The position numbers and the translations under genes were made by a program. The notes beneath the pieces were generated by a model. The model saw only the letters and a program-made list of their open reading frames with translations, did not search any database and had not been told where the DNA came from. Positions 50,291 to 63,309 of a DNA stretch of 64,000 nucleotides are shown here, in pieces. Position 1 is the first letter of the stretch. Each line of letters begins with the position of its first letter. The stretch comes from Atopsyche davidsoni (Eukaryota > Arthropoda > Insecta > Trichoptera > Hydrobiosidae). The stretch spans positions 10,912,001 to 10,976,000 of the forward strand of contig JAILWY010000012.1 in NCBI GenBank assembly GCA_022113835.1. Direction: 5' to 3'.

Positions 50291-50355
50291 AGGGGGCAGG
50301 GGCAGGGGCAGGGGCAGGGGCGGGGGCAGGGGCGGGGGCAGGGGCAGGGGCAGGG
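50291..50355 (+). repeat. (GGGGCA)n hexanucleotide repeat
   Basis: Around ten GGGGCA units, two with an extra or changed base (GGGGCG). The + strand reads Gly-Ala and the minus strand Pro-Ala dipeptide repeats. Runs of four G every six bases can form G-quadruplexes. It lies in a GC-rich island with a minus-strand TTATAAG about 120 bases away (50471-50477), which could mark a promoter. Confidence 0.9.
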
Positions 50356-51573
50356 AGGGAGCCCCGAGGGAGCACTTGCCGCGGAACAATGGAACGGAGC
50401 CAGATGGAAGACGAGACTGTCAAACTGTGGGATGCGATGCCCGTAGCAACGACGTGACCCTCGGGTGTGGTCTTATAAATGGAGCCAAAGAACCGGAAAA
50501 ACAATTTATCACTCGAGAAAACTTTTACTGATTGTGCTGTCGTATTATGCGTTTTTGTCAGACTTGCAAAACGCTATATTTGTAGAAACGACAATGTCTC
50601 ATATCTGTGTAGACGTTGTTGAGGGAGAACTTGTCAAATATCACCGAGAATGGCATCCTTCATTAATCACGTCTCACAAAACCATAAAACAAAAATAGCA
50701 TTCCGGTCTATCTGCCTTAGTTTTCAGTTTTTCTAGATTGTATGACACTAGGATATTTTAATATATAAATTCCAGAGAGTACTTTCGCACATGAATTTCA
50801 AATATAATTAAAAACATAATTAAGCTTTAATCCATCGCACAGTTCTCACCATACCATAATCAGACTGACCATGAGTCAGGTCTGGATTCAGGTTCTTTGT
50901 GAAATCGCCCACGTTGCTTGGTGGTGAGAAAAACGGGATAGCATTTTTCAATTGTTATTTTGAATGCACGCGAGCAGGGGGTGCAATGATGCACAAATAT
51001 TTTGTGTATTATTCTTACTGTTTTGCTCATAGGATACAGCGTCGTTCTCTGTAAAAGACGCTGGGTCTTGGCTGATTGGATATACGCAGACATATAACAT
51101 CTCAGACGAATTTTATTGTAATTATAACATTTTTTTGAAGTATCATGCACTATTATTATAACAAATTCAAGCATAATTTTATTAAATAAAGTACGGTTTC
51201 AATGGAATTTATATTTTATATATTGATTGAGAAAAATAAAAAAATTGTATTCAATGTACGTCTCGAAATTATAGTATATTACAGAATGAATAATTGTCGG
51301 GAAATCACCAGCGAATAAGATCGTTCTGCATAGAGTTAAAGGGGATTAAATATTTGTATGTGAATTACAGTTATTGTGTAAATGATTTAAAAAGATGGGC
51401 TGATAAACGAGGATCTTCGCAGGTTGCAGTCCAGGCAGCTGCGCGCCCGTGTCCCGGGTTGCTGGGTTGCTGGGTTGCTCGCGGAGACTTATGCTCGGCC
51501 TGGAAGTTATAATGCCAGGGGTCGCCGAGCCCGGCCCGCGTCACGGGAGAGGGGCCTCCCGGGCATTACTCAC

Positions 51574-51770
51574 CGGCGCAGCTGAGCGCCGGGCATTCTG
51601 CTCGGCGGGCTCCGTTGTCGTTTCGCTGGATTTGTATGAAATCGCTTTAAAAATTTCAGCGAAAACATTCACGTGAGCTTGCAAGTGCTGGGCGCTCGTA
51701 CGGTTTACTGACTTTGCAAAGTGTGCTTTGCGTGAGGACCCCGCTAGGATAGCAGTAGTCGTTATGCACA
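51574..51770 (-). other. Candidate 5' exon with a start codon
   Basis: On the minus strand, GC-rich leader-like sequence leads to ATG at 51596, seven codons (MPGAQLR) and two bases, then an excellent donor CGCCG|GTGAGT at 51574/51573. A short coding start before a large intron is common in animal genes. The exon ends in phase 2, while the first known Miga exon needs phase 1, so at least one more exon would be required if it belonged to Miga. It may belong to another gene. Confidence 0.3.
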
Positions 51771-54700
51771 CGTCGCTGTTTATATTGCTAATTTCTGATA
51801 TTCAAATAAAATAAGAAATGACATCTTTATAGAAAGATTAAAAGTTCTACTTTGTAGAAATAATTAACAGTGACTAATACCATATATCAAAAGGTTTGTT
51901 TGGAATTCAAAAAAATGTGAGTTGAGTAGTCTTGCAATATAATTGAAGGTAATGTGCGTGTTTTTCAATAACCAAGGGACCACATATGCCAGGACTCTCG
52001 AGGGATTTTCCAGATCTCCAGCGGAACCACTCTAGCCTGTTATTGCGGTAGTCAAGATCAGTTTTGTAGTACAGAACAATAGATTATTCTTATTGTAATA
52101 ATTGAATGTGTATTCAAATACATAAAAATATGGTTAAGTATTTGTAATCACAGTGATTATTATTAAAAATTATACATATTATGTTTAAAATATCTAATAA
52201 AAGTATAATAATGATTTTAACCAACCAAACTGTTTATCACAACCAAATTCTGATAAATAGATAAAATTAAAAATAATTCTTACACAGGTGAAATAAGATA
52301 TAAAATAATCTTAAAAGTTCACAATGTCAGATTACAAGTTCAATACGTAAAATTTGATGGTGGCATCATCTGTAAAAATAATATTTCAAGAAGATACTTG
52401 CTTCAGCAATAATGGTTAAAATTGTGTCCCCTTGGCGGTGGAAATGTTTTTCATCTCCAACTTGCACGAAAAATTAGTTGTTGGATCACCAAAATACTAA
52501 CTGAAAGGGTACAAGCTGCAGCGATTTTTAAAACTATTTTCATTGCTCTTAGCGTTGTAAGATGGATGCTACCATCATAAATTATTTAGTTTCGATGTTG
52601 TACCTGAATCTCGAATCTATGACGGATTGTGTGTAATTGCACCCGATCACGTCCAGGTCAGGGATCCGGGCTGATTGATGAGTGTTCCTCGCGGTGTGAG
52701 ACTTATGAGGCACCCGTCATTAGATGCGTTATTCATGAGGAGAGTAGGTGGTTGCGCCATATCGCGTCTTCCTCGGGCGCGGGTGATTCACCCGATTTTT
52801 AAACCGGCTCGTGTCGGGGCTGCCCGGTGCACGCCCACGGCTCCCCGCCCAACGACGCTATTGTATAATGTTAGAATGCAGACGGTGAGCTTATATAGTG
52901 TACTAGCAAAAACAGGGAAACATTGAAAAAAAAACTTAAAAGGTATAAGTATTTTTAATCTCACTCAAGTCACATCAAAAAAACATGCAATGCTAATCGA
53001 GGATATCTAAATGTAGAATATTAAAAGTAAAAAGGATGGCAGCCTAATGGCAGCCGTTTTTGTGGCTAAAAAGTAGTGACTGATTTAATTACTAACGGCA
53101 AACTAGTAGTGAACTCCCGACTGTCTGACGAGCCGGGTGCTTTGGTTACCGAGAACACACAAGGCGGTCTAATCCAACCATGCATCTAGAAAAAAAAATA
53201 ATACTGCAAAAAAAATCTTGGCAGTTAACGCCTGAGAGATTACTGTTATAAAAAATAAATAAATATTTTAAGATACATAACTTCTGCGATACTCATTGGG
53301 AAATAGAGGATTAAAATTAATAATATATTTTCGTATATATTTATACTTGTCATCAAATGGCTGGTCTACCTTTAATAAACGCAAAAAATAGATTCATACA
53401 ACCGTAAAATGATTAATAGTAGCTATGAAGAAATGTTTTAAAAAACAGCCTTGAATGGAGCATATTTCCGATACCGAGTGTTTTTTCCAAACACCACGTT
53501 TACGAATTACAACGTTACCGAGAAAAACAATAAAAATAAGCATTATCATCCATTTTCAATGCTAGAATTTTTTTGTAAGCGCGCAGTTCTCGGCCTGTCA
53601 ACGCTTCCACGTCTCGGGCCTTTCGACACTCGTTCCCCATTGAGGTGAGTGATTCAAAAGAGCTGAATCATCATCCCGCGAGGACCCGCGGCTCCCTCCG
53701 CGGAGGCACGACCCGTGAACTTGGCCGCGCGACCTTCGGGCCGCCCACCGACTCGCTCTCGATCCAGTTCAGTAAGCTCACTTCCCGCACAGGTTCGGCG
53801 ATTCGTGAGTCGTGATTGTAATATATGGAAAATTGTATAACACAACTTACAAAGTCGGGCCAACGCACTACAATGAATACTGATCGCCTAAGACGATGTT
53901 TGAGAAAGGCCTATATTTTAAATGGCTCTTTTTGGAGTTAACATGGGCGCGAGATCTCGCGTGTGGGCGTTTCGTTATTTACTGTAACGAATATGTAAAT
54001 AAAGCTACAAAGGGAGCTTTTATTATTTGGAATAAGAATTTTATCTCGTGAATCTTTTCTTAAATAATATTTTACCGATAAAACCTGTATTAACATATGA
54101 AATATTTTATGTGTATGAAAAGGTTATATAATTTTTTTTATAAAAAATAAACCATAAATCACCATTATCATAGCATATTCACAATAAATGCATATAAATT
54201 GAAGCTGGTTTTCTGATTCATTTTTTTTACTGTGATATTACAGCTGAAATTTTCGCAGTTACTTGTGCCCGGCCAAGGAGTTTAAAGTTTGTTTCCTTTT
54301 AACGGGTCAATTGAGAAAAACAATGTATATTTTCATGTGTTTTTGTAACAAGATTTTTGTGAGTGTGATTAATCCATCAGATGGACTTTCTATAGTCCTT
54401 GCGTGCACTATGTCATAAAGTATTTGATTGAAAATGATCAGCACTAGAAAGTATGAAAGTGAAATAAAATATTTACAATAAAAGTAACATAATATCCAAT
54501 TAAACTATATAATATAAAATAAACTAAGTAAAAAATCAAATCATATTTTATATAACAGCACAATTCCCACCAAAGTTGCAACTTTTTAAAAAAGTAAATC
54601 TTACAAAGCGTGTCATTGTTAAGAAAGCAATTATCAGCTTTGAATAAAATTCCGTCGGTCTAGAATAGATCACGTTGTGTAGAAAGTATACGGTAAGATT

Positions 54701-57186
54701 TTTTTATTGATCTATCATATCGTTGTGTACACTGGTATTTATAATATCCTAAATATTTATAGACCATTATGAAATGAAAAATAACCGTTAAATAAAATGC
54801 TCAAGCCATTCGAATAACGGTAGTAGTGAGAATATTTTTAATAAGACTGAATAAAGCGATCAGTTCTCGCCCGAGCGCAAAAATGGGAGAGCAATAACCG
54901 ATAAGTTTAACGCAAGAGAAAGAAAAGTCCCGATGGAGAATTACAATTATTTTATTTTGACTTCATTCAAATCCGTATACATAAGCTGCTACGAATCGAG
55001 CAAAGCCCCAATTTTATTTGTGTAAGAAAACAAAAATGAAATATTACAATTTGATTCCCAGTACTTCCTAGACATAGAGTTTTTTTTTCTCCAATTATCT
55101 GAGTTAGTTGTTAACTTATTTTAAACGAACCAATAATAAATAGTAGCTGGCAGTTTGTAGTATTGAATATCTGAAAGTCAAGTCAAGTTTTACCTGAAGT
55201 ACAAAGGTTCAAAACTGTTGTGTATCAAGTTCTTCCCAGAATTAGCACCGTATCCATGTCCTTTTTTAATATCCAAGTTATTTAAAAAAAAAAAAACAAA
55301 GAAATAATCTCGTCGTTTTAGAATTCTCCATCCTACGACTTGGATATACGAACACTTATTTTATGGCCGGGTCTATTCAACCCATACGCATCATACATTG
55401 GAAGACAATGGTTTATACAAACATTGAAAAATACTTGACTACTACAAGGATTGTGGCAGCTAAAGCTTTTTAAACATACGAATCGCAAATCGGGATGACT
55501 TCGTGTAACATATAAAGTAACTTGAGAACGAAATAAAATAGGAAATACATACTTTTTAAAGTACCAAAATATTAAAGATATAATTGAAAAAAAAGCTTCT
55601 GCAAATCGTCAGCCGCTACCGCGATAGGAAGGGTAGATTTATGTCTTCTGGCAAACGTTCAGTTATCCTGCCTTTTTTGGAGAAAGGCCCAATGTACTTA
55701 TATGAAAGGAAAAATATTATTTTTGTGTTTTTAGGGGGAAATATTTGATGAAGGCATATGCGCCTTATGCAGTTATTCACTAAAGCCAATTCATGTCAAA
55801 GTAAATCAAGATCCATTGGCGTCATGTTCTCAGCACCCCCGTGTTAATTTTGCGATTAGACAGGTAGGTGTTCAGGGGTAAGTAATGTAAAAATATAATA
55901 TAAAAAGCGAGCTATAACGCAATGTACTCCTATTTCACGTATCCTGCTTTCTCGAGAAAACCCTTGCGACCGTCTGTTCAACACGGGCAATGGATTTTAA
56001 TTCGATTCTGATAAATTTAGAGTACAGTTGAAGTGCTCGTTGTATAGTCAAGAAGTTACGACACTTCCGAGATGTTAGATATTCCCCCGTTAATTGCATG
56101 CGTTGGTAGGAGCATTGTGTTCGTGTGCACATTGTGCAGTTGCATAAGGCGCCCTCGGTGCATTCAGGCGGCATTGTAGTTTGTTTACAATGAAGCTGTT
56201 TTCTTGCCCAAACCGCAACCGCGGTCGGGCGTGCTAGGTGACTAGTTATTATGTTCATTCACACATGCGGTGAGGACGCTTATAAGGCGGGCTGTGTAAT
56301 GAGTTTAACCACAGCCTTTAAATGCCTAAACGATCCCGGCAAAAAGGACTGAAGAAAACTAATATCGTGTATGAGTGAAAATATTTCTACAGTGAGTGTT
56401 TTATTTAATTATTGAAATTTTTAGCAAAAAGTATTCAAACACAGATAATACTAAATGAAGAGTCTATAACCACATTAATCTGATCTAAAAAAAGTTCCTT
56501 CGAATTCTAGAAATACATATAATTATAGTCGAATTGAAAAATCCTAATTCAGCATTAAGCCTAAAGACCTAGCTAGTGGGTTAACTTCTAGACTGTAAGG
56601 GTCTTATCACACGGAAACCGTTATACAAGTTGTATTGTTACAATACAACCTGTATATAATCAGCGTATTGTAATATAATTTATAGTAATGAATTCACAGT
56701 AATGAAAATATGGATTTAACAAATATTCAAGAAAACCATTTCAAACTCAACTACATAATCTAAATTATCTCCCGTTTACGGTTAATCGATGAAAAGTCAA
56801 ATTGGAAATCTTAAGATGTTAAAAAAAACCTTAACGACGAGCTATCGATAACTCCGAAGACATTCTGATATACTCAAGAGAAAAACGCGATGAACCTTGC
56901 AACAACTTGCAATTAGTCAATAGCGTCTCCTTTGCGTTGTTTACTTGGACAAAGCCACAAAAAAATAGCGTAAAAGGGCTAGTTTCGATAATGGAAAATC
57001 TTCAGTAAATAAAAAATATTGTATGAATAAAAATATAAGAATTAATCCCAGAAAAAATATGTGAGTGTGTCAAACATTTCCCCTAACCGCAGAGCGGCAT
57101 GTTATCTACGCAATCTCATGACAAAAAAAGAAAAGCTAGTATTGTGGGGGATGGCCGGGTGGGAGCCTGCAGCCCGCGGCCACAGA

Positions 57187-57264
57187 TGGCGGTGGCGGCG
57201 GCGGCGGCGGTGGCGGCGGCGGTGGCGGCGGCGGTGGCGGCGGCGGTGGCGGTGGCGGTGGCGG
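57187..57264 (+). repeat. (GGTGGC/GGCGGC)n repeat
   Basis: About 75 bases of GGC and GGT triplets in near-hexamer order. The preceding ACAGATGGCGG resembles a YY1/Pho promoter site. An ATG there would open a poly-Ala/Val frame of 55 codons, most likely a by-product of the repeat. It sits just upstream of the untranslated exon at 57382-57537. Confidence 0.9.
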
Positions 57265-57381
57265 GCGCCGCGCCGCCGCGCCGCAGCAGGCCTCGGCTCA
57301 CTCCAGTCGCAGCAGTCGCCGCGGCCGCTCTCGCCCGCCGCCCGACCGTGTAACGTTCCGCTGTGTTATTTTTCGTTTTAG

Positions 57382-57537
57382 CCGAAGCGCAGAATATCGA
57401 GCGTGTGCCCAGCGCTCGCCGACAGTGATCTAGTGCTTTGAAATAATCATCGAGCGAGTGTTGTGAATCAAACGATCCCTGGATATCTAGGATTAGTTCG
57501 AAGAGCGATTTGTACGAAAGGGTTCATTATTGTAAAG
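57382..57537 (+). other. Probable untranslated 5' exon of a + strand gene
   Basis: A strong acceptor (GTTATTTTTCGTTTTAG) ends at 57381 and an excellent donor (TGTAAAG|GTAAGA) starts at 57538. The 156 bases between contain no ATG at all and stops in every frame, as expected for a 5' leader. The GC-rich, repeat-bearing block before it (57160-57360) looks like a CpG promoter, so the exon could also be the 3' part of a longer first exon starting there. The coding part would lie further right, probably beyond the window. Confidence 0.5.
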
Positions 57538-59459
57538 GTAAGATCCCTTCGAACCTTCTTCGGGTGCTGAAAAACGGTACAAGACGAAGACGATGCGATG
57601 TTTTTTTTTTAAATTCTTTTTCAGGTCTTTTTTTGCGGATGGATGTATTGTTTTTATTATTATTTTTTAGCAAAAGTGAAGCTGGCATCGACGATGGGTT
57701 TGACGACGCTCGGTTATGTGGAAAATACGTAATATTCCATCGTCGAAGGATCAACGAATGAATACACACCAGGGATGAGGGTTACGTGTTGAATAACCGT
57801 ATGGGTTTATATGTGTATATTGTATTTTTAATATTTTTCTACGTTGAAAATATTATAAATAAATATAGCACAAAAACATTTTTTTGGAGAAGCTGCGCAC
57901 TACGTCGCAGCCGAAATTAAAGAAAAACCTATGAGATATAACTAATATTATTTTTAATTGTGGTAATATAATGAAACATAAAATTATCGCGTTCAACCTT
58001 CAGACGAAAATAAAGGAGGGCAAAGGTCATTCGTGTCACCGGGAGAAATGGACGAGTCGCTGTCGCACCCCCGGAGCCTCCATTAGAATTAACATACCAT
58101 TGAGATAGCATTCATTCGAACGAGCGAACAATTCGTTTTTCGACCTCTTTGTTTTTGGGAGTTTTCCTCTTGAGACAGAGGAACACGGGAAAGCACTCGT
58201 CCGGGCGCGAGCAGCTCCGCCGCTAATGAGAGCGCATCGTGACGGCTGCGTTCGTTTCGGCTTGCGGGAAGAAAACAATGGGCCAGTGTGAAGTGTTCTC
58301 CGGCACCGTAGAACGACAGACGAGCGACTCCGCGGGGTGTTGTTCCTCGCAAACCGGTGTTCCAATGTGACATTTACGCATCTGTGAACTCGCGAGGCCG
58401 GCTCGACGTCTCCTTCTCGGTGCAGCTGAGATTATGTAATTATAATAAAATAAAAGTTCATCGCACGACAGATTGCAGATGACTAGCCGATGTCTGCACT
58501 TTTTGTGATTAACATCGGGTTGAAAAAAAGTACCGATACACTGAAACACAATGGCGATGGTCACGTAACTATCGGATTGTGCAGCGTCTTATCATTTTAA
58601 ATAAAATCGTACAGACCGATACTGTAAATAACATGACAACATACAATCTATCTCTCACGAAACACTCCGATTGAGGTGTTTGATTTCAAAATCTTCGTTA
58701 TTTCATCGTTTCATAGTAATAAAAACGCATTATCAAACTTTGCTAACTCTCGCCAAGGGAATGAACACGGGATTTAAACTCAATAAATAATGTCATTAAT
58801 GTACAACACGCGCATTCGTGGCAGGGAATACAAACGGGGTGCAATAAAACGATAAGGGAGGAGCGGATTTATTTAGAAGTCGATCCAAACAATAAACACT
58901 CGCATGTCATACCCCACCATGGAGTATGGGGTCTCCGAGCATGCCGTGCCGGTTTATCTTCTTTCCAAATTGATATCAGTAGCTCACCCGCGCGGAACAC
59001 CGGGGGGGTACTTTAATGAATAATGGATAATAATTTGATGGAACACACGCGATTCCACAAAAATATACCGCGGCTGTCTCTCCGGACCGGAAGGAGCGAC
59101 AGGTAAGAGCGCAGATAACGCGCTGATGAAAATAATGACAGCGGAAGCGCAACGTCCGTTCGCCGCCGCCCGCTCGGTCCCGGCGCGGATTACCAGAAAT
59201 GCCACCTCGGACTCGGCTGAACCGCTCGAAATCCCCCCCGGGAGACACCCATTGCAGCGCGAATAAAAGTATTTCACGACTACATGTGTTCGGAATCCTC
59301 GTGCCGAGTTTTTTTATGGACGCAATTTATTTTCATAACTTCTGAATTATTTTACGAAGGGACTTGATGTATCGCGGACGACAGATGCTCGCATTATCGG
59401 CCGGCAATAAAGTGATTAAAATAGTAGTCAGCTCGCCGTAGGGAAGAGCAGTTTTATTA

Positions 59460-60010
59460 GGTGATTTGAATGTTTTACGTTTTACCTCCGGTCGGTGACG
59501 GCGGGATCTCTGGCACGCGACGAATGCAACAGACGGTTTACACGGTTTCAGGAAGTTCGCAGTCGTCTGACGCGCAACCTCTGACAGGTGATTTAGTGCG
59601 TGACGAATCACTCTGCACAGCGCGTCCACACGCAGTGCACGCGTTTTGTTGCAAAAATTACAACTCGTGCGAACACAATCGACACTCTCAACCGCGGCGA
59701 AACAGGGCCTATTGTCAAAAGCAACGTTTTATTTAGCAAGTTTTGTTGTCAGAAAATAGCGATACATATTTGATGATCGCGGAGTACCAAAGAACATCGC
59801 GCTGAATGGTTGTCACGATTCTTCTAGTCGGTTACGGGCTGTGAAACCGAACCTTGAATTAGAACGGTCGGATAATCCGAGGGATTCATTTCACGTGACG
59901 GACGGTGGCGTCCACCTGTCACGCTTTGATCGCTCGCTCGGAAGTGATGCTCCTTCGAGTCCTCGGCCGGGCTTTTGGCTGCTATCTTCTTGCGTAAAAT
60001 CGACCGTAAA
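59460..60010. promoter_or_regulatory. CpG-rich island with an E-box
   Basis: GC-rich sequence with CpG retained and CCACCTGTCA near 59911, an E-box (CACCTG) of the Snail/bHLH type. A + strand frame at 59470-59736 is open but unrecognisable. Enhancer function is inferred from composition and motifs only. Confidence 0.3.
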
Positions 60011-60409
60011 GACCGTATTCATATTTTCTAGAAATTGAAGTCAGGCTCGCAACTTGTTATTTGACCGCGCAGTACCGAGTGAGAGCAATCTATCGAATGT
60101 TGAATAATTGCGCCGATTTGAAACGAACAATCTTTTGGAAATCGTCAAACTAGTTATATGTGCGGTGAGCTTGATACAATCATTTGTAAGGAAGATTACT
60201 TCACGAGTCAAATAGACGTTATTTTAATAGACTATCGCATTTGAGATACTAATATTTAAAACCTGATTTGATAAGAAACAAACTTAAAAACGGTTTGAAC
60301 TTAAGCGAGAAATATGTCAGCGAACACGCGCAAATCGAATAATATAACTCAGGAATTTATATAAAACAACTCGTGTGTTAGCTTCAGTGCTTTCCGATGC
60401 TCGATCAAG

Positions 60410-60730
60410 TTCAGACGCACCTCGGGGACAGCCGTGCCGGTCAGCTGACCGATTAATATTCGGCCTTCAGAGCGGCTCTGGTTATCTCGCGGCATTCCTT
60501 GCTTTTGCCCAATTTGCATAAGTGCTCAGTCGCACATTCATTACCAAGGACGAGCGCAATTAATCTCAATTTTGTGCCGCTCGGTCCAGTTATGGTATTT
60601 AATATTTTGAGGGCGGAAACTCTGCGCGGTGGCGGGAAAAGTCGCCGTAATTGTTGGAGATACAATCGCCAACGGCCGGGGGAGAAAGTCAGAGTGCCGG
60701 CGCACGCTACCGGCGAGGATATCATGCAAG
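60410..60730. promoter_or_regulatory. CpG-rich island with a POU octamer
   Basis: Contains the exact octamer ATTTGCAT (60512-60519), the classic POU-domain site, with nearby homeodomain-like GATTAATA and GCAATTAATC and an E2F-like GGCGGGAAAA. The clustering of such sites within 300 GC-enriched bases fits an enhancer. Overlapping open frames on both strands are not convincing. Confidence 0.35.
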
Positions 60731-61019
60731 GAAGACTGAACTAAGTATTTAACAGTTCCATATTAGATCTACATATCATTTTAATGGCGAAACAAACTTA
60801 ACCGTGCAGTAAATCCTAGCATCCAGTTTGTTAATATTATCGGAATATTAAAATTAAATGTAATTTAAAGCATCAAATATGATATTTAAAAAGAAAAAAA
60901 AGTGATGGAAATATATTAAAAAAAAACTAATTTTGTATTTGATGAATTAAATTTTTTTTTTTTTGAATGTGTATTTTTGAGGCTAATTTGAAACTATGAC
61001 TACAGCCTTAGGGAGTTTA

Positions 61020-61255
61020 GGGAAGCTCTTTCGCAATAACACGGGGGCTCCAAATAAGCGCATTTAAATTCCTCGCGGGTCTGGAGGGGTGACTCGAGGC
61101 GAGGGGGTCGCAGGGTGCAGGGGGCGGGGGATCGATACGAGCGGGGCGGCGGACCCGGCGCCCGGGAGACTGGGTTAGCGGCCCCCGCGTCATACAGAAT
61201 GCACCCCCTCCCCCCCCGCCGAGTGCACCGCCCCGGTCGATGGTGCAAGCAAACT
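61020..61255. promoter_or_regulatory. CpG-rich island with GC-boxes
   Basis: Very GC-rich (GGGGGCGGGGGATCG, CCCCTCCCCCCCCGCC), with several Sp1/KLF-type boxes and abundant CpG. It could be a promoter, but no TATA box, initiator or donor can be assigned. Open frames on both strands are composition artefacts. Confidence 0.35.
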
Positions 61256-61384
61256 GACTGCATTCATAATTCAATTAATGGATATCGTGCCAAACGAATA
61301 CAAGTTGAATAAAAAATAAACATTTGCGGTACAATGGTACTATGAAGTTTTTTATGAGGTAGATTTATCACACATATACTTAAG

Positions 61385-61875
61385 GGCTTAGCTTCCATAT
61401 TCGAGTTTTTTTTTGATCATTTTCTTGTACCTCTTGCGAAAAATCGACAGCACCAATCAGAAAAAGTTAAATGCAAAAAGTTAGATACATCCCTTCTCCC
61501 AAATGTGAGATGTTTTTCTTTCTTATAAATTTAGTTTTAATATGATAAATATGTGTTTTTCCGATTGATGTGTAGGAATTTGGAGATTCGTTATGTACCT
61601 GTTCCAAGAATCCTAAACATTTATGACTCTTTTTTTCAATTGGAATTAAAAGATTAATTATAAACCCTCTCGGTGGGATTAGTTAGAAAATTAAAAAAAA
61701 AAAAAGTCTTCAACAAACTTTGGTTTTGAAAAATTGTCATTTTATCCAATTTTTCAACATCTTCAAGATTTTATTTTACCCTGAAAATGGACGTTAATTA
61801 AATAATAAAAGGAGATATATACCATATATAATTTATAGTTTTTTCAATACATTAAAAAAAATCAACTTTCTCAAT
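61385..61875 (-). repeat. Dispersed repeat, copy B (longer)
   Basis: Its reverse complement matches 2772-2957 at both ends. It carries about 300 extra internal bases, including a run of 13 A and CCCTCTCGGTGGGATTAG. No open frame of note. The two copies lie in opposite orientation about 58 kb apart. Confidence 0.7.
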
Positions 61876-63309
61876 AGAATAATAAAGTAAAAATTAAATA
61901 AATCAAATGACACGATTTCGCCAGGTAAAAAGGTCCTTTATTTCTGGCAGACCGGATACGAAGCAGGGGTGACGTCAATTCGTTTCTCGGTGTTTAAAAA
62001 TCGTTTTTGGCTGATTTAACGCTGTACAAGGCTTGACATCTATTAAAAAATATATTTAAGCTCATCGTGTCACTTTTTAAACATTAATTGTATTAAATTT
62101 GAGTAAAATACAAAAATGTATTTTGAAGCATGTATGTATGGTGAAGTAAAACGGAGCTAGGGTAAAAGCACCGCTCTTAATGCGAAGAAATTATACAATA
62201 TTTTATAATATTTATATATTTTATGATACTTACATAAAACATATATGTTAATAATAACGACTTTCAAGAAGATATGAAGTTTTGAGTAATGAAACGTATT
62301 CTTGATAGAGCGCCGGGTCTTCAGGCGGCACGGGGAGACTGCCCTGAAAGGGGAGCTGACCTAAATGACTAAACTATATGCATAACCGCATTAATTATCA
62401 CGTTTTGAGGAATCTTATTTTATGTTTTATGATATTATCACGTTCTGAGAAATGAGTCATTTTTATGGGATGGTGATGAGCGTATATTAATTCAACACAA
62501 TGAATCATTAAAAAGAAGTAATTAGATAAGCCGCGGCTTAGTAATAATATAATAACATTTTTATTTTTTTATTAGTCAGTCATGGCAGCTTATATTTAAA
62601 AAAAACTTCCAAGTCTGTTCGCCGAGTTGTTGGATTTCTAAGGCTGGTAGGTTGCTAAAACTGGTATACGAAAGTGAATATACACTGTAAATTATGATTG
62701 ATTCAGGAATGTACGGTTAAGGACATGCGTGTTCGGAGTGGTGTGCTAAACTCTGAGTAGATGTCATAAGAATCTGTTATTTGAAAGCGTCTGAAAATGA
62801 CTAAAACGGTTGCAGTATTATTTTATATATATTTTTTTCAATCATCTAGGATTTCCGTTTATTCACCTTCGTGAGCATAACCTCTACTTTGCCATATAAT
62901 TATTCATGTATAAATATGTAATGTTTATTCATGACAGAGATATTTTGAATTAATATTTTCTCGTTTTTCGTAGACACCAAAGCACCTATAAAATATAATT
63001 AATATTATTTCATGTTCGTCAATCTAAATTCAACTCATTATTCATAACAAGTAAAAATAAAATCTAAATATTGTTTTCTGATGAAAAATATTACGTTTAA
63101 TTAATGAACATTGGTAACATTATTTAACTTTTTTAATCTCACCTTCCTTGCCATGTTTAAGCAATTTCGTTACCAACAATCGTGTTGCTATCGAACTTAA
63201 ACGTAAGTAATCTAAATATAAGTCATTATTAATGATGATTCAGCACACTATGGAGCCGTAGTTGTAATTCACCAATTGATTCACAATAGAGTTTAAAAAA
63301 GCGTTACGC

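Larger units (their letters stand above)
47675..57060. other. Region upstream of Miga; no recognised coding sequence
   Basis: Probably holds Miga 5' exons or its promoter, but no hydrophobic anchor exon with a phase-1 donor could be identified. GC-richer islands lie at about 49100-49290, 50250-50460, 51400-51760, 52630-52860, 53570-53840 and 55940-56330. Listed below where something definite can be said. The rest is AT-rich with nothing recognised. A 14-base palindrome CGCGAGATCTCGCG lies at 53948-53961. Confidence 0.4.

Noticed and set aside
57187..57353. Poly-Ala/Val protein starting at the ATG in the GGC repeat
   Set aside because: It follows wholly from the triplet repeat, and no conserved tail or Kozak-independent support exists; the region fits a promoter or leader better.
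58036..59277. Several minus-strand open frames of 60-113 codons in CpG islands
   Set aside because: They overlap one another in different frames, are Arg/Ala/Ser-rich as expected from CpG composition, and match no family.
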